From positions 124,001 through 188,000 of the forward strand of contig CAKQTZ010000007.1 in NCBI GenBank assembly GCA_934277375.1: a stretch of DNA of 64,000 nt. Direction: 5' to 3'. This DNA comes from an uncultured Coprococcus sp. (GTDB lineage: Bacteria; Bacillota; Clostridia; Lachnospirales; Lachnospiraceae). This document shows positions 17,605-26,415 of this stretch, piece by piece. Under the pieces are notes generated by a model, which saw nothing but the letters and a program-made list of their open reading frames with translations, ran no database searches and was not told the origin of the DNA. The translations under genes and the position numbers were made by a program. Position 1 is the stretch's first letter, and each line of letters opens with the position of its first letter.

Positions 17605-18906
17605 ATGATTGGAGATGACATCTTGGGCGCAGGTTCCATAATAAACATTATCATTCTGGTGGTGCTGATCGCACTATCCGCATTCTTTTCTTCAGCTGAA
17701 ACAGCACTCACAACGGTGAGTAAATTCTCGCTCAGGTCTCTTGCAGACAACGGCAACAAGCGGGCCTCACGGGTTCTCAAGGTCACAGAGAATTCAAGCA
17801 AGCTGATAAGCACTATTCTTATAGGAAATAACATTGTCAACATATCAGCATCTTCTCTCACGACCACATTCGTGACAAAGGCATTTGGAAGCTCTGCTGT
17901 CGGTATTGCAACCGGAGTCCTGACACTGATCGTTCTCCTCTTCGGAGAAATCACACCAAAGACCCTGGCCCAGCGCTATAACCTGAAGCTATCACTGCTA
18001 TACATTGACATAATCCAGTTCCTTATGATAGTGCTCACACCTGTGATATTCATAGTGAACAAGATTGCTGATTTTATATTCTGGATCATCCGACTTGACA
18101 AGGACGGCGGTAACCAGAAGATGACCGAGGATGAACTCATAAGCATGGTGAATGTCAGCGAGGAGGAAGGTGTCATCGAAGACAAAGAGAAAGAAATGAT
18201 AACCAATGTGGTGGACTTCGGAGATTCCATTGCAAGGGATGTCATGATCCCAAGAGCAGATATGACCATCGCCTCTGTTGATATGGCTTACGAGGATCTG
18301 CTGAAGCTCTACATGGAAGTTCCGTATACGAGAATTCCTGTGTATGAAGACTCCAGGGATAACGTGATCGGTATCCTTCATGTTAAGGATCTCTTCTTCT
18401 ACAAGGCAACCCATGATATCAACAATTTCAGCGTTCGCAACATCATGAGAAAGCCACTGTATGTATATGAATATCAGAAGACCAATGATCTTCTGCACTC
18501 CATGAAATCGGATTCCAACACGATGGCCATCGTGCTCGATGAATACGGAATCTGCATAGGACTTATTACCATAGAGGATCTCATTGAGGAAATCATCGGA
18601 GATATCAAGGATGAGTACGACATGGAGGAGCACAACAACATCATCAAGATTGATGACACCCACTACAACGTCGACGGCTCCATCAAGCTGGACGATCTGA
18701 ATGATGCACTGAATCTAAAGATAGAATCAGAGGACTACGATTCCCTCGGCGGTTACATAACCGAACTGCTGGATCACATTCCAGCCAAGGGTGAGTCCGT
18801 AACAGATATATCATGTATATACAAGGTTGTTGAGATGGATAAAAAAAGAGTTGCCAGAGTGCTTATCACACTGGCTCCACAGGAACCAAGAAACGAAAAC
18901 CCGTAA
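17605..18906 (+). CDS. CNNM/CorC-family (UPF0053) membrane protein with CBS pair
   Basis: 433 residues with the standard order: DUF21/CNNM transmembrane domain (about 10-180, including FFSSAETALTTVSKFSLRSL and LFGEITPKTLAQRY), a CBS-domain pair (about 200-330, MIPRADM and YTRIPVYEDSRDNVIGILHV) and a C-terminal CorC/HlyC domain (about 345-425, DGSIKLDDLNDAL). The family takes part in Mg2+ or other divalent-cation transport; the older haemolysin label is historical. The chosen ATG is the only one that keeps the first helix. It has no Shine-Dalgarno sequence and a very short predicted leader, unlike its neighbours. Confidence 0.92.
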   Translation: MIGDDILGAGSIINIIILVVLIALSAFFSSAETALTTVSKFSLRSLADNGNKRASRVLKVTENSSKLISTILIGNNIVNISASSLTTTFVTKAFGSSAVGIATGVLTLIVLLFGEITPKTLAQRYNLKLSLLYIDIIQFLMIVLTPVIFIVNKIADFIFWIIRLDKDGGNQKMTEDELISMVNVSEEEGVIEDKEKEMITNVVDFGDSIARDVMIPRADMTIASVDMAYEDLLKLYMEVPYTRIPVYEDSRDNVIGILHVKDLFFYKATHDINNFSVRNIMRKPLYVYEYQKTNDLLHSMKSDSNTMAIVLDEYGICIGLITIEDLIEEIIGDIKDEYDMEEHNNIIKIDDTHYNVDGSIKLDDLNDALNLKIESEDYDSLGGYITELLDHIPAKGESVTDISCIYKVVEMDKKRVARVLITLAPQEPRNENP

Positions 18907-18931
18907 TCCAGGTGTTTATCTAATATTGACA

Positions 18932-19010
18932 AACTGCGCAGGGAGTGATATACCCCTTCCTTACTGGTTATTCAGTAAAGAGGATGCATATCACCCCTGT
19001 GCAGTTTTTA
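18932..19010 (+). terminator. Large terminator after the CNNM/CorC gene
   Basis: Long arms AACTGCGCAGGG and GTGATAT pair, with one bulge, to ATATCACCCCTGTGCAGTT, and the loop carries an inner TTACTG/CAGTAA hairpin. The stem ends in GTTTTTATTTTT on the plus strand. Confidence 0.8.
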
Positions 19011-19047
19011 TTTTTATCAAATTAATACGTTTTATGGTAAAACAACC

Positions 19048-19076
19048 TTGTAATGTAGTTTTGAATACTATATAAT
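19048..19076 (+). promoter_or_regulatory. Promoter of the DUF1836 gene
   Basis: TTGTAA, a 17-bp spacer and a perfect TATAAT, about 50 bp before an AGAGGTG ribosome-binding site and the ATG at 19134. Confidence 0.75.
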
Positions 19077-19133
19077 ATGTCATGTTGATTTAAAACAAAC
19101 CCATATGTTTCAACTAATACAAGAGGTGTCTAC

Positions 19134-19895
19134 ATGGATAAGAAGACAAATATTAAAGATATAATATCAATGGCCGGCGGCCTTGACTATATAAACCCTA
19201 AGGATATCCCATCCATCGATCTGTATATGGATCAGCTGACAACCTTCATGGAGGATCAGCTCGGCAAGAACAGGCGTAATGACGAAGACAAGGTGATGAC
19301 CAAGACTATGATCAACAACTACACCAAGAACAATCTTCTGCCGTCGCCTAATAAGAAGAGATATTCCAAGCAGCATCTTATACTGCTCATCTATATATAC
19401 TATCTGAAGAACATGCTCAGCATCAACGATATACAGACTCTGCTGGAGCCCCTTATCGACGGGTATTTTGATTCGAGCAAGGACGGCAAGGATATTTCCG
19501 ATATATATGCCCATCTGTACGAGCACCTGTCCCAGCACTATGGTGATATCATCAAGGACATCGTGAGGACAGCCAACAAGGCCGATGCCATGTACGACCC
19601 GGAGAAGGATTCCTATCTCCACGATCTCAGCATGATCTCACTCCTGTCGGTTGATATATATGCCAAGAAGAAATATGTAGAGCATCTGGTGGATAAGCTC
19701 AGGCAGGAATCTGAAGAAGATTCCAAAGCGAAGGCAAAAGCCCAGGCACAAAAGCTCAGAGAACAGCAATCAGCGGCCAAAGCTGCAAAAACACAGCAGG
19801 CGGCATCAAAAGCCGCAAGGTCTAAGCAGGCAGGCACAGGTGCAAAAGCTTCCAAAGCTCACCAGCCATCAGGCAATACCGACAATATCCAATAA
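19134..19895 (+). CDS. DUF1836 domain protein
   Basis: 253 residues. The DUF1836 domain spans roughly 20-185 and includes MTKTMINNYTKNNLLPSPNK and KRYSKQHLILLIYIYYLKN, a segment resembling the winged helix of MerR-like DNA-binding proteins, so a regulatory role is plausible but unproven. The C-terminal 65 residues are an Ala/Lys/Gln-rich charged tail, probably disordered or coiled coil. The gene is monocistronic, bounded by its own promoter and a strong terminator. No partner gene gives further hints. Confidence 0.85.
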   Translation: MDKKTNIKDIISMAGGLDYINPKDIPSIDLYMDQLTTFMEDQLGKNRRNDEDKVMTKTMINNYTKNNLLPSPNKKRYSKQHLILLIYIYYLKNMLSINDIQTLLEPLIDGYFDSSKDGKDISDIYAHLYEHLSQHYGDIIKDIVRTANKADAMYDPEKDSYLHDLSMISLLSVDIYAKKKYVEHLVDKLRQESEEDSKAKAKAQAQKLREQQSAAKAAKTQQAASKAARSKQAGTGAKASKAHQPSGNTDNIQ

Positions 19896-19920
19896 AGGTT
19901 ACAGAACAAAATAACATAAA

Positions 19921-19957
19921 CCCCTGAACGATAACACTCCATCGTTCAGGGGTTTTT
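19921..19957 (+). terminator. Terminator after the DUF1836 gene
   Basis: A perfect 12-bp stem (CCCCTGAACGAT and its complement), an 8-nt loop and TTTTT. Confidence 0.93.
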
Positions 19958-20019
19958 ATGTCTGCAGTCTCCATGATCAATATGCTGGAGCCAATCTGCC
20001 TGTATTTGTACGCATCTTT

Positions 20020-20349
20020 TTACTTGTCATCCCCATTGTCGTCCTGCTTGTCATTCTGCTGAAAGCTCTTCATTCTTGAAAATACAAGCTCATATCCATC
20101 CTTGCCATAATTCAGGGATCTGTTGACCCTGCTTATCGTAGCTGTGGAAGCTCCAGTCTTCTCCGCAACCTCCAGATATGTATTGTCCTCTTTCAGCATC
20201 TTGGCTACTGCAAATCGCTGTGCTATAGATAACAGTTCATTCACCGTGCATACATCCTCAAAGAAATTAAAGCACTCCTCTTCTGTCTCCAATGTAAGTA
20301 TTGCCTCAAACAGATCCTGTACTGCCTCTGTATGTACTGTTTTTCCCAT
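20020..20349 (-). CDS. YerC/YecD family TrpR-related regulator
   Basis: 109 residues from the ATG at 20349, which lies seven bases after AAGGAG; a TTG two codons earlier sits too close to that site. The helical Trp-repressor-like fold carries a helix-turn-helix: YLEVAEKTGASTATISRVNR (about 58-77). Members of this family (YerC) are small DNA-binding proteins whose targets are mostly unknown; no trp genes are nearby. The acidic tail (QQNDKQDDNGDDK) is typical. It precedes the GH13-like gene on the same strand by 63 bp going into 20418-21917 in reverse order, so the two may be transcribed together with the amylase-like gene first. Confidence 0.9.
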   Translation of the reverse strand: MGKTVHTEAVQDLFEAILTLETEEECFNFFEDVCTVNELLSIAQRFAVAKMLKEDNTYLEVAEKTGASTATISRVNRSLNYGKDGYELVFSRMKSFQQNDKQDDNGDDK

Positions 20350-20417
20350 ATTCAAGCTCCTTCTTTGGCTTTCACGACTTTAGCGTGATAAAGTAATATA
20401 TACTATATACCACTTTC

Positions 20418-21917
20418 TTATAATTTGCAATCTTTTTTGATCCACACTGAAAGACCCTGTCTGTTGACGTAGAATTCGCCACAGCCCTCATCATCTATCC
20501 TGATATCATACTTGGCATTGCCCATGACATCAGCGAAATGCGCCCCGGCAAACTGCCTGCCCACGTACATCCGCTTTGTTCCGCCCACGCCATCAGACAT
20601 AACCACTGCCAGCCCGGAATCCTTGTGCTCATCGTCGCCCTCACGTGTCCAGCCAACAACCTCACTGTGATCAAAGTAGTCATGCTGTACTCCGTATGCA
20701 TACTTCTTTCTGAGCTTCAGCAGCTTGTTGAGTATGGTCTTCTTCGACTTAACCTTTTCCTGTGGTATTCCTGCATAATCGCCAATATACAGACATGGAT
20801 ATCCCTGCTCCCTAAGCAGTATGACAGCATATGCAAGCGGCTTGAACCAATCCTCCACATATGACTCAAGTATTCCGCCAACCTGAGACTCATGATTGTC
20901 CACAAATGTAACAGCCCTCTCAGGATTACTCATCATCAGTGAACCCTTGAGCAGATCAGCCATATTATATGCTCCATCAGCAACAGATGCATCATGGAAG
21001 TTGAAATGTAATGGCACATCGAACATAGAAGTCTGGTTGTCTGTGGCCTTGATATAGCCATTCAGGTACTCTACATTCCAATGCCAAAAATCTCCAATCG
21101 AGAATATATCTTTATGAACATATTCAGGAGCTTCATCTGCAACTTTCTTCCTCGTGACAACCGGCACGTCAGATGCAGCGGCAACAAAATCCTTCACAAA
21201 CCATGCAGGTATCGCCTCTGCCTCCTGGAACCTGAAGCCGTCCACGTCTGTGGTCCTCTCATACCACTGTGCCCATGACATAAGTTCGTCATAGACCTCC
21301 TGGTTGTAAAAGTCAATCTCACTTCCAACTATATAATCATACTTGGCAAATTCTTTCTCTGCTTCCTCGTAATCCCTGCCCTCAAGCGCACATATACGCT
21401 TCTTGAACTCTTCCTGCTTCCAGTCAATTCCAGCAAAATGCTTCCAGTTCCACTTAAATCTGGAATACTTGGTCTTTCTTCCCGGGAATGTAAACTTCGA
21501 GAGAGCTCCAACAGTCTTCTTGTTACCTATCATCTGTGGAATATCCTTGCTGTTGAAATCAGATGCAGTGATCTTCTCTATCCTGTCTGCACCAAGCTTC
21601 TGTCTGACCGCTATATCCGCATATACATCGATCCCCGCAGCCTTCATGGCCTTTATGGCTACTATGTACTCATCCTTTGTTCCATAGCGGGTTCCAACCG
21701 AACCCTTCTGATCAAATTCTCCCAGATCATACAGATCATAAGGAGCATAACCCATATCCTCTTTGCCCTGCGCACCCTTTGTTGCAGGTGGAAACCATAC
21801 AGCCGTAGCCCCCATCTTCTTCAGAACCGCAGCATCCTCCGCTGCCTTCTTCCACAAATCCTGGCTGTCGGTCGTATTCGCTGTAAAATACTGTACCAAA
21901 AGTCCGTTATCCTTCAT
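20418..21917 (-). CDS. GH13 alpha-amylase-like protein with replaced catalytic residues
   Basis: 499 residues, no signal peptide, so cytoplasmic. The fold follows the Bacillus liquefying alpha-amylase (GH13_5) along its length: GYAPYDLYDLGEFDQKGSVG (56-75), SMFDVPLHFNFHDAS (297-311) and WFKPLAYAVILLREQGYP. The four conserved motifs are all altered. Region I has AVRQ where VxNH is normal; region II reads GFRFQEAEA, placing Gln231 at the Asp nucleophile; region III reads IGDFW, Asp276 for the acid/base Glu; region IV reads FVDNHESQ, Glu343 for the transition-state Asp. The reading frame is uninterrupted, so this is not decay. It is probably a glycan-binding or regulatory pseudo-enzyme rather than an amylase. 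Substrate binding is untested. Confidence 0.85.
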   Translation of the reverse strand: MKDNGLLVQYFTANTTDSQDLWKKAAEDAAVLKKMGATAVWFPPATKGAQGKEDMGYAPYDLYDLGEFDQKGSVGTRYGTKDEYIVAIKAMKAAGIDVYADIAVRQKLGADRIEKITASDFNSKDIPQMIGNKKTVGALSKFTFPGRKTKYSRFKWNWKHFAGIDWKQEEFKKRICALEGRDYEEAEKEFAKYDYIVGSEIDFYNQEVYDELMSWAQWYERTTDVDGFRFQEAEAIPAWFVKDFVAAASDVPVVTRKKVADEAPEYVHKDIFSIGDFWHWNVEYLNGYIKATDNQTSMFDVPLHFNFHDASVADGAYNMADLLKGSLMMSNPERAVTFVDNHESQVGGILESYVEDWFKPLAYAVILLREQGYPCLYIGDYAGIPQEKVKSKKTILNKLLKLRKKYAYGVQHDYFDHSEVVGWTREGDDEHKDSGLAVVMSDGVGGTKRMYVGRQFAGAHFADVMGNAKYDIRIDDEGCGEFYVNRQGLSVWIKKDCKL

Positions 21918-22007
21918 CTCAATACCTCCGTTTTTGGCTTTTAATCACCCTTATAAATCATTATATCAAATATAAATATATGAGTAAAGACCGACAAATA
22001 ACAAAAA

Positions 22008-22048
22008 CATGCCTACAGACTCTCCTTATTGGAGTGTCTGCAGGCATG
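22008..22048 (-). terminator. Terminator of the dapF-dapL operon
   Basis: CATGCCTGCAGACACTCC and its near-perfect complement form an 18-bp stem, followed on the minus strand by TTTTTGTTATTTG. Confidence 0.85.
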
Positions 22049-22056
22049 TCAAAGAC

Positions 22057-22129
22057 ACTATATGCTGTACGTGTATGTATTACGGCTCACCCTCAACGCT
22101 CCACGCATGGATACGTCTCAGCATATAGT
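22057..22129 (-). other. Second hairpin directly after dapL
   Basis: Perfect 11-base arms ACTATATGCTG and CAGCATATAGT enclose about 50 nt with a further partial pairing (ACGTATCC region). It begins four bases after the dapL stop and has no T-run, so it is not itself a terminator. It may be a 3' stability element or a small palindromic repeat. Confidence 0.55.
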
Positions 22130-22132
22130 ATA

Positions 22133-23350
22133 TTACATATTCTTTATTCTCTCTATAGCCTCAACTGTGTTCTCATAAGTTCCGAATGCAGTAAGTCTGA
22201 AATATCCCTCACCACTTGGTCCAAAGCCTGAGCCTGGAGTTCCAACTACATTGGCATTCTCAAGCAGGTAATCGAAGAAATCCCATGATGACATGTTGTT
22301 CGGTGTCTTGAGCCAGATATATGGAGCATTTACACCGCCTGATACAGTGTAGCCTGCATCCTTGAGTCCCTGTGAGATAACCTTTGCATTGTTCATGTAG
22401 TATGCGATCTGAGCCTTTGTCTGAGCCTTGCCCTCGTCTGAATATACTGCATCTCCTGCTGCCTGAACGATGTATGGAGCACCATTGAACTTTGTTCCAT
22501 GCCTTCTTGCCCACAGGCTGTGCATTGACACACCGTCCGCATCCTTCAGATCCTTAGGAACAACCGTGTAACCGAGACGTGTTCCTGTAAAGCCTGCGTT
22601 CTTCGAAAAGCTCTTCAGCTCGATGGCACATGTCCTTGCTCCCTCGCACTCATATATTGTATGAGGGACATCATCCTCACTTATATACGCCTCGTACGCA
22701 GCATCATAAATGATCACCGCACCTACCTTGTTGGCATAGTCAACCCATTCCTGGAGCTGATCCTTCTTTATAGTAGCTCCTGTAGGGTTGTTAGGGAAGC
22801 ACAGATATATGATATCAGGTGTCTCCTTTGGAAGCTCCGGTGCGAAATTATTGTCTGCCAGACATGGCATGTATATTACATCGCTCCACAGCTCTGTATT
22901 CTTGTCATATGTTCCGGTTCTTCCAGCCATTACGTTGGAATCAACGTATACAGGGTATACAGGATCGCATACAGCGATCTTGCTGTCCGCTGTGAATATC
23001 TCCTGGATATTGGCTGAATCGCTCTTTGCGCCATCGCTGACAAATATCTCGTCAGCAGATATATCCACACCTCTATCAGCATAATCATTCTTTGCTATAG
23101 TATTTCTCAGGAATTCGTAGCCGAGATCAGGTGCATATCCCTTAAACGTCTCAGCAACAGCCATCTCGTCAACCGCCTTATGAAGCCTCTCTATGATCGC
23201 AGGTGCAAGCGGCTGTGTCACATCACCTATACTGAGTCTTATAACCTTCTTGTCAGGATGAGCAGCACTATACTCTCTCTGCTTTCTTCCAACTGTTGAG
23301 AAAAGATAGCTTCCCGGAAGCTTTAAATAGTTTTCATTTGCCTTAAACAT
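22133..23350 (-). CDS. dapL: LL-diaminopimelate aminotransferase
   Basis: 405 residues. PLP-dependent class I/II aminotransferase converting tetrahydrodipicolinate and glutamate to LL-diaminopimelate in one step, bypassing DapD/C/E. Evidence: N-terminus MFKANENYLKLPGSYLFSTV and IRLSIGDVTQPLAPAII typical of DapL, the KSFSKNAGFTGTRLGY segment with the PLP-binding Lys, and LCFPNNPTGATIKKDQL. The start at 23350 follows AGGAGG by six bases; an upstream extension to 23386 lacks this. It follows dapF by 13 bp, forming the last two steps to meso-diaminopimelate for lysine and peptidoglycan. Confidence 0.97.
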   Translation of the reverse strand: MFKANENYLKLPGSYLFSTVGRKQREYSAAHPDKKVIRLSIGDVTQPLAPAIIERLHKAVDEMAVAETFKGYAPDLGYEFLRNTIAKNDYADRGVDISADEIFVSDGAKSDSANIQEIFTADSKIAVCDPVYPVYVDSNVMAGRTGTYDKNTELWSDVIYMPCLADNNFAPELPKETPDIIYLCFPNNPTGATIKKDQLQEWVDYANKVGAVIIYDAAYEAYISEDDVPHTIYECEGARTCAIELKSFSKNAGFTGTRLGYTVVPKDLKDADGVSMHSLWARRHGTKFNGAPYIVQAAGDAVYSDEGKAQTKAQIAYYMNNAKVISQGLKDAGYTVSGGVNAPYIWLKTPNNMSSWDFFDYLLENANVVGTPGSGFGPSGEGYFRLTAFGTYENTVEAIERIKNM

Positions 23351-23363
23351 GTCGTTCCTCCTG

Positions 23364-24203
23364 TTAAAATATATCAATACGACCATCGAATACTGCCCTG
23401 GCCGGTCCTGTCATGTATATTGTGTCCTTCTGTCTGTCATATCGTATATCAAGCCTGCCGCCGGCAAGCTGTACCTCTACCTGTTCATCTACTGTCCCTG
23501 CCAGCATACACGCCACCGACGCTGCACACGCTCCTGTACCACAGGCTCTCGTCTCTCCAGAGCCGCGCTCCCACACGCGCATGCGTATACTGCCTGGGCT
23601 GATCAGCTGCACAAATTCGACATTTGTCCTGTCAGGAAATGCCCTGTCGCACTCTATGCACGGTCCCAGCCTGCCAACCGGTATATTCTCCGTGTCACTC
23701 ACCACGATGACCGCATGTGGATTGCCCATGGACACCCTTGTGAATCTATATTCTTCACCACAGGCCAGCACTGTCTCCTGCTCAAGCGTCTGCATCAAAG
23801 CCCTGTACATTGGTATATTGTCTCTTCCGATCACAGGCTTGCCCATATCTACCATGAGCACACTTTCCCGGGCGTCTCCGGATATATACCTGAGAGTCTT
23901 TATCCCCGCCAACGTCTCCACAGTCATGACATCCCCAGATATCAGACCATGGTCATAGGCATATTTACCGGCGCATCTTATCCCGTTGCCGCACATCTCT
24001 GCGCGGCTGCCATCCGAATTGTATACTAACATGCTGAAATCCGCTTTATCTGAAGGCGCTATCAGTATGAGGCCGTCTCCGCCGATCCCCAGATGCCTGT
24101 CGCTCACAAGCCGTGCCAGCCACCCCGGATCTTCAACACATTCCTCAAAACAGTTCACATAGACATAATCATTGCCAAGTCCTTCCATCTTCGTAAAGCG
24201 CAC
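23364..24203 (-). CDS. dapF: Diaminopimelate epimerase
   Basis: 279 residues. Converts LL- to meso-diaminopimelate by a two-base cofactor-free mechanism. Both catalytic cysteines are present: EMCGNGIRC near residue 75 and ETRACGTGACA near 223. FTKMEGLGNDYVYVN at the N-terminus is the substrate-binding signature. The start is GTG, six bases after GGGAGG. It lies between the ANTAR regulator gene (23 bp upstream) and dapL (13 bp downstream), so all three are probably one transcript. Confidence 0.97.
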   Translation of the reverse strand: MRFTKMEGLGNDYVYVNCFEECVEDPGWLARLVSDRHLGIGGDGLILIAPSDKADFSMLVYNSDGSRAEMCGNGIRCAGKYAYDHGLISGDVMTVETLAGIKTLRYISGDARESVLMVDMGKPVIGRDNIPMYRALMQTLEQETVLACGEEYRFTRVSMGNPHAVIVVSDTENIPVGRLGPCIECDRAFPDRTNVEFVQLISPGSIRMRVWERGSGETRACGTGACAASVACMLAGTVDEQVEVQLAGGRLDIRYDRQKDTIYMTGPARAVFDGRIDIF

Positions 24204-24226
24204 GGAAAGCCTCCCGAGAAACTTTT

Positions 24227-24778
24227 TTAGAAATCTGATGAATTATCCAATATCATATAAGCCATCTCAACTATATTGATACCATGATCCATGCTCTTCT
24301 TCTGCAGATAACGATGAGCGCCCTGCTCATCATACTCATAGTCATTCATAAGCTTGAGCTTTGCCGCTTTGATAATCTTCTTCTCTTCTTCTGTCCTCTC
24401 TTTCGGTCTGGATTTTCTCTTTTTTCTCTCCCACAGAAGATTCTCTATGGTGAGACTAACTGTATTCACAAAATCCGCCGACTTCAGTGGCATCGACAGA
24501 CACACTACGCCACTATCCCGGACCTCCTCATAGTTCTTCTTGCTGCTCAGAACTATCATGTCAAAGTACTTTGGAATGAAATTCTCGAGATCTATGTACA
24601 TCATGTCTGAGAATTTGTAACCGCATATTATTACTCCGTCATCGCAGGCATCAGCCGCCTGGGCAGCCTGGGCTCCGGTTGTGCACACCTTAGTTACATT
24701 TATACCATTGCGAACGAGCAGGTTCTTGATGCTTTTTGCTTCTTCTATTTTTGGAAACACTACTATTAAATTTACCAA
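24227..24778 (-). CDS. ANTAR-domain response regulator-like protein
   Basis: 183 residues from a TTG start. An N-terminal receiver-like domain (1-110) lacks the usual acidic phospho-acceptor pattern (IVVFPKIEEAKSIKNLL; DDGVIICGYKF), and the C-terminal ANTAR domain (about 128-180) reads AAKLKLMNDYEYDEQGAHRY followed by LQKKSMDHGINIVEMAYMIL. ANTAR proteins bind paired RNA hairpins and prevent transcription termination, often in nitrogen-utilisation genes. Its position between glnA and dapF supports a nitrogen role, and a stable hairpin lies just upstream. The atypical receiver suggests control by something other than phosphorylation. Confidence 0.88.
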   Translation of the reverse strand: MVNLIVVFPKIEEAKSIKNLLVRNGINVTKVCTTGAQAAQAADACDDGVIICGYKFSDMMYIDLENFIPKYFDMIVLSSKKNYEEVRDSGVVCLSMPLKSADFVNTVSLTIENLLWERKKRKSRPKERTEEEKKIIKAAKLKLMNDYEYDEQGAHRYLQKKSMDHGINIVEMAYMILDNSSDF

Positions 24779-24821
24779 TTCCCCAGCCTCTCTATCGTAT
24801 GTGTATAGTCATTATCAAATA

Positions 24822-24857
24822 TATAGGTAAGCAGTCCTCTCGTCCTGCTTACCTATA
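24822..24857 (-). promoter_or_regulatory. Hairpin between glnA and the ANTAR gene
   Basis: A perfect 13-bp stem (TATAGGTAAGCAG and its complement) with a 10-nt loop, 62 bp after the glnA stop and 43 bp before the ANTAR start. On the minus strand the sequence after it is ATATTTGATAA, not a clear T-run. It could be a weak glnA terminator or the regulated leader of the ANTAR gene. Confidence 0.6.
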
Positions 24858-24918
24858 CTACTCATCATTTTATAAAATTTACAATGTTCCTCTGTATGTG
24901 GACACCCTGAGTGGCTGA

Positions 24919-26250
24919 TCAGACCTTATACAGGTAGTTTGAAATCTCCCACTCTGTTACCTGTCTTGTGTACTCATTCCACTCGTCCATCTTGGCATTG
25001 GTATATCTCTCAAAGATGTGATCTCCAACTGCTTCTCTCATGAACTCACTCTCGCTCATGGCAAGTGTTGCCTCTCTGAGGTTAGCTGGAAGACTGTGGA
25101 TATGGCGCTCCTTCTTCTCCTCCGGTGTGAGGTTGAATATATTGGTATCTACACTTGGTGGAACTGGAAGCTGACGCTTGATTCCATCCAGACCAGCCTT
25201 AAGGCATACTGCCATAGCAAGATATGGATTGGCTGTTGGATCCGGGCATCTGAGCTCTACTCTTGTACCGGCACCACGTGCGCTTGGTATTCTGATAAGC
25301 GGACTTCTGTTCTTTGCTGACCATGCTATGTAGATAGGAGCCTCGTAGCCTGGAACAAGTCTCTTGTATGAGTTTACAAGAGGATTTGTGATGGCTGTCA
25401 TCTCCTTCATGTGCTCCATGATACCAGCGATGAACCAGTATGCTTCCTGGCTGAGTCCAAGCTTGTCGTTCTCATCCGCGAATATGTTCTTGCCATCCTT
25501 CTGAAGTGACATGTTCATATGCATACCTGAACCGCATACACCATACTTTGGCTTTGGCATAAATGTTGCACAGAGACCATGTCTCTTGGCGATAGTCTTG
25601 ACAACGAGCTTGAATGTCTCGATGTTGTCGGCTGTCCTAAGAGCCTCTCCGTACTTGAAATCTATCTCGTGCTGTGCAGGAGCAACCTCGTGATGGGATG
25701 CCTCGATCTCAAATCCCATCTGCTCAAGAGTGAGTACCATATCTCTTCTTGCATTCTCACCAAAATCCAGTGGACCGAGATCAAAATAGCTTGCTCTCTC
25801 GTATGTATTTGTAGTAGGCATACCATTCTCATCTGTCTGGAAGAGGAAAAACTCGCACTCAGGACCAACGTTCATCTCGTATCCCATCTCCTTGGCATCT
25901 GCCAGCGCTCTCTTAAGCACATATCTAGGATCACCCTCGAAAGGTGTTCCATCTGGCTTATACACATCACATATAAGTCTCGCAACTTTTCCCTGCTGAG
26001 GTCTCCATGGGAATGTCTCATATGTATCGTAATCAGGATACAGATACATATCTGACTCCTCTATCCTGGCAAATCCCTCGATCGATGAACCATCGAACAT
26101 GATCTTGTTGTTAAGTGCTTTCTCGATCTGGCTTGCAGTTATCGCTACGTTCTTAAGGTCTCCAAAAATGTCTGTGAACTGGAGTCTGATAAACTCTACG
26201 TCATCTTCTTTAACCTTCTTCAATATGTCTTCCTTTGTGTACTTTCCCAT
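24919..26250 (-). CDS. glnA: Glutamine synthetase, type I (GSI-alpha)
   Basis: 443 residues, the length of GSI-alpha enzymes without the adenylylation loop. ATP-dependent ammonium assimilation onto glutamate in the cytoplasm. Visible motifs: [20 protein letters not shown] (about 51-70), GPECEFFLF with metal-binding Glu, [10 protein letters not shown] with the substrate His, and [13 protein letters not shown]. In Firmicutes this form is controlled by feedback inhibition and TnrA/GlnR-type or, in Clostridia, ANTAR-type regulation. A consensus promoter and a structured leader lie upstream, and an ANTAR protein is encoded downstream. AAAGGAG precedes the ATG. Confidence 0.97.
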   Translation of the reverse strand: MGKYTKEDILKKVKEDDVEFIRLQFTDIFGDLKNVAITASQIEKALNNKIMFDGSSIEGFARIEESDMYLYPDYDTYETFPWRPQQGKVARLICDVYKPDGTPFEGDPRYVLKRALADAKEMGYEMNVGPECEFFLFQTDENGMPTTNTYERASYFDLGPLDFGENARRDMVLTLEQMGFEIEASHHEVAPAQHEIDFKYGEALRTADNIETFKLVVKTIAKRHGLCATFMPKPKYGVCGSGMHMNMSLQKDGKNIFADENDKLGLSQEAYWFIAGIMEHMKEMTAITNPLVNSYKRLVPGYEAPIYIAWSAKNRSPLIRIPSARGAGTRVELRCPDPTANPYLAMAVCLKAGLDGIKRQLPVPPSVDTNIFNLTPEEKKERHIHSLPANLREATLAMSESEFMREAVGDHIFERYTNAKMDEWNEYTRQVTEWEISNYLYKV

Positions 26251-26281
26251 CGTTATACTCCTTTTCTACACATTGTTTGAA

Positions 26282-26323
26282 CAGCCGCATACAAATGCGC
26301 TTTCGCGCAGTGTCTGCGTGCTG
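26282..26323 (-). promoter_or_regulatory. Structured leader of glnA
   Basis: A two-level hairpin in the predicted 5' leader: outer arms CAGC/GCTG and CGCA/TGCG with one bulge, inner stem TGCGC/GCGCA closing a GAAA tetraloop. It ends about 30 bp before the glnA start and has no T-run. It may be an ANTAR or other RNA-level control site. Confidence 0.5.
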
Positions 26324-26336
26324 CATAGCTAGAGTA

Positions 26337-26365
26337 ATAATAAACTTTGACAGTCTTTTTGTCAA
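26337..26365 (-). promoter_or_regulatory. Promoter of glnA
   Basis: On the minus strand TTGACA, exactly 17 bp and TATTAT. TTGACA also forms an inverted repeat with TGTCAA inside the spacer, which could act as an operator. Confidence 0.8.
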
Positions 26366-26415
26366 CACGGTTGAACTGATGCATTTTTATCAATATTTTT
26401 TATCATTATCTGTCG

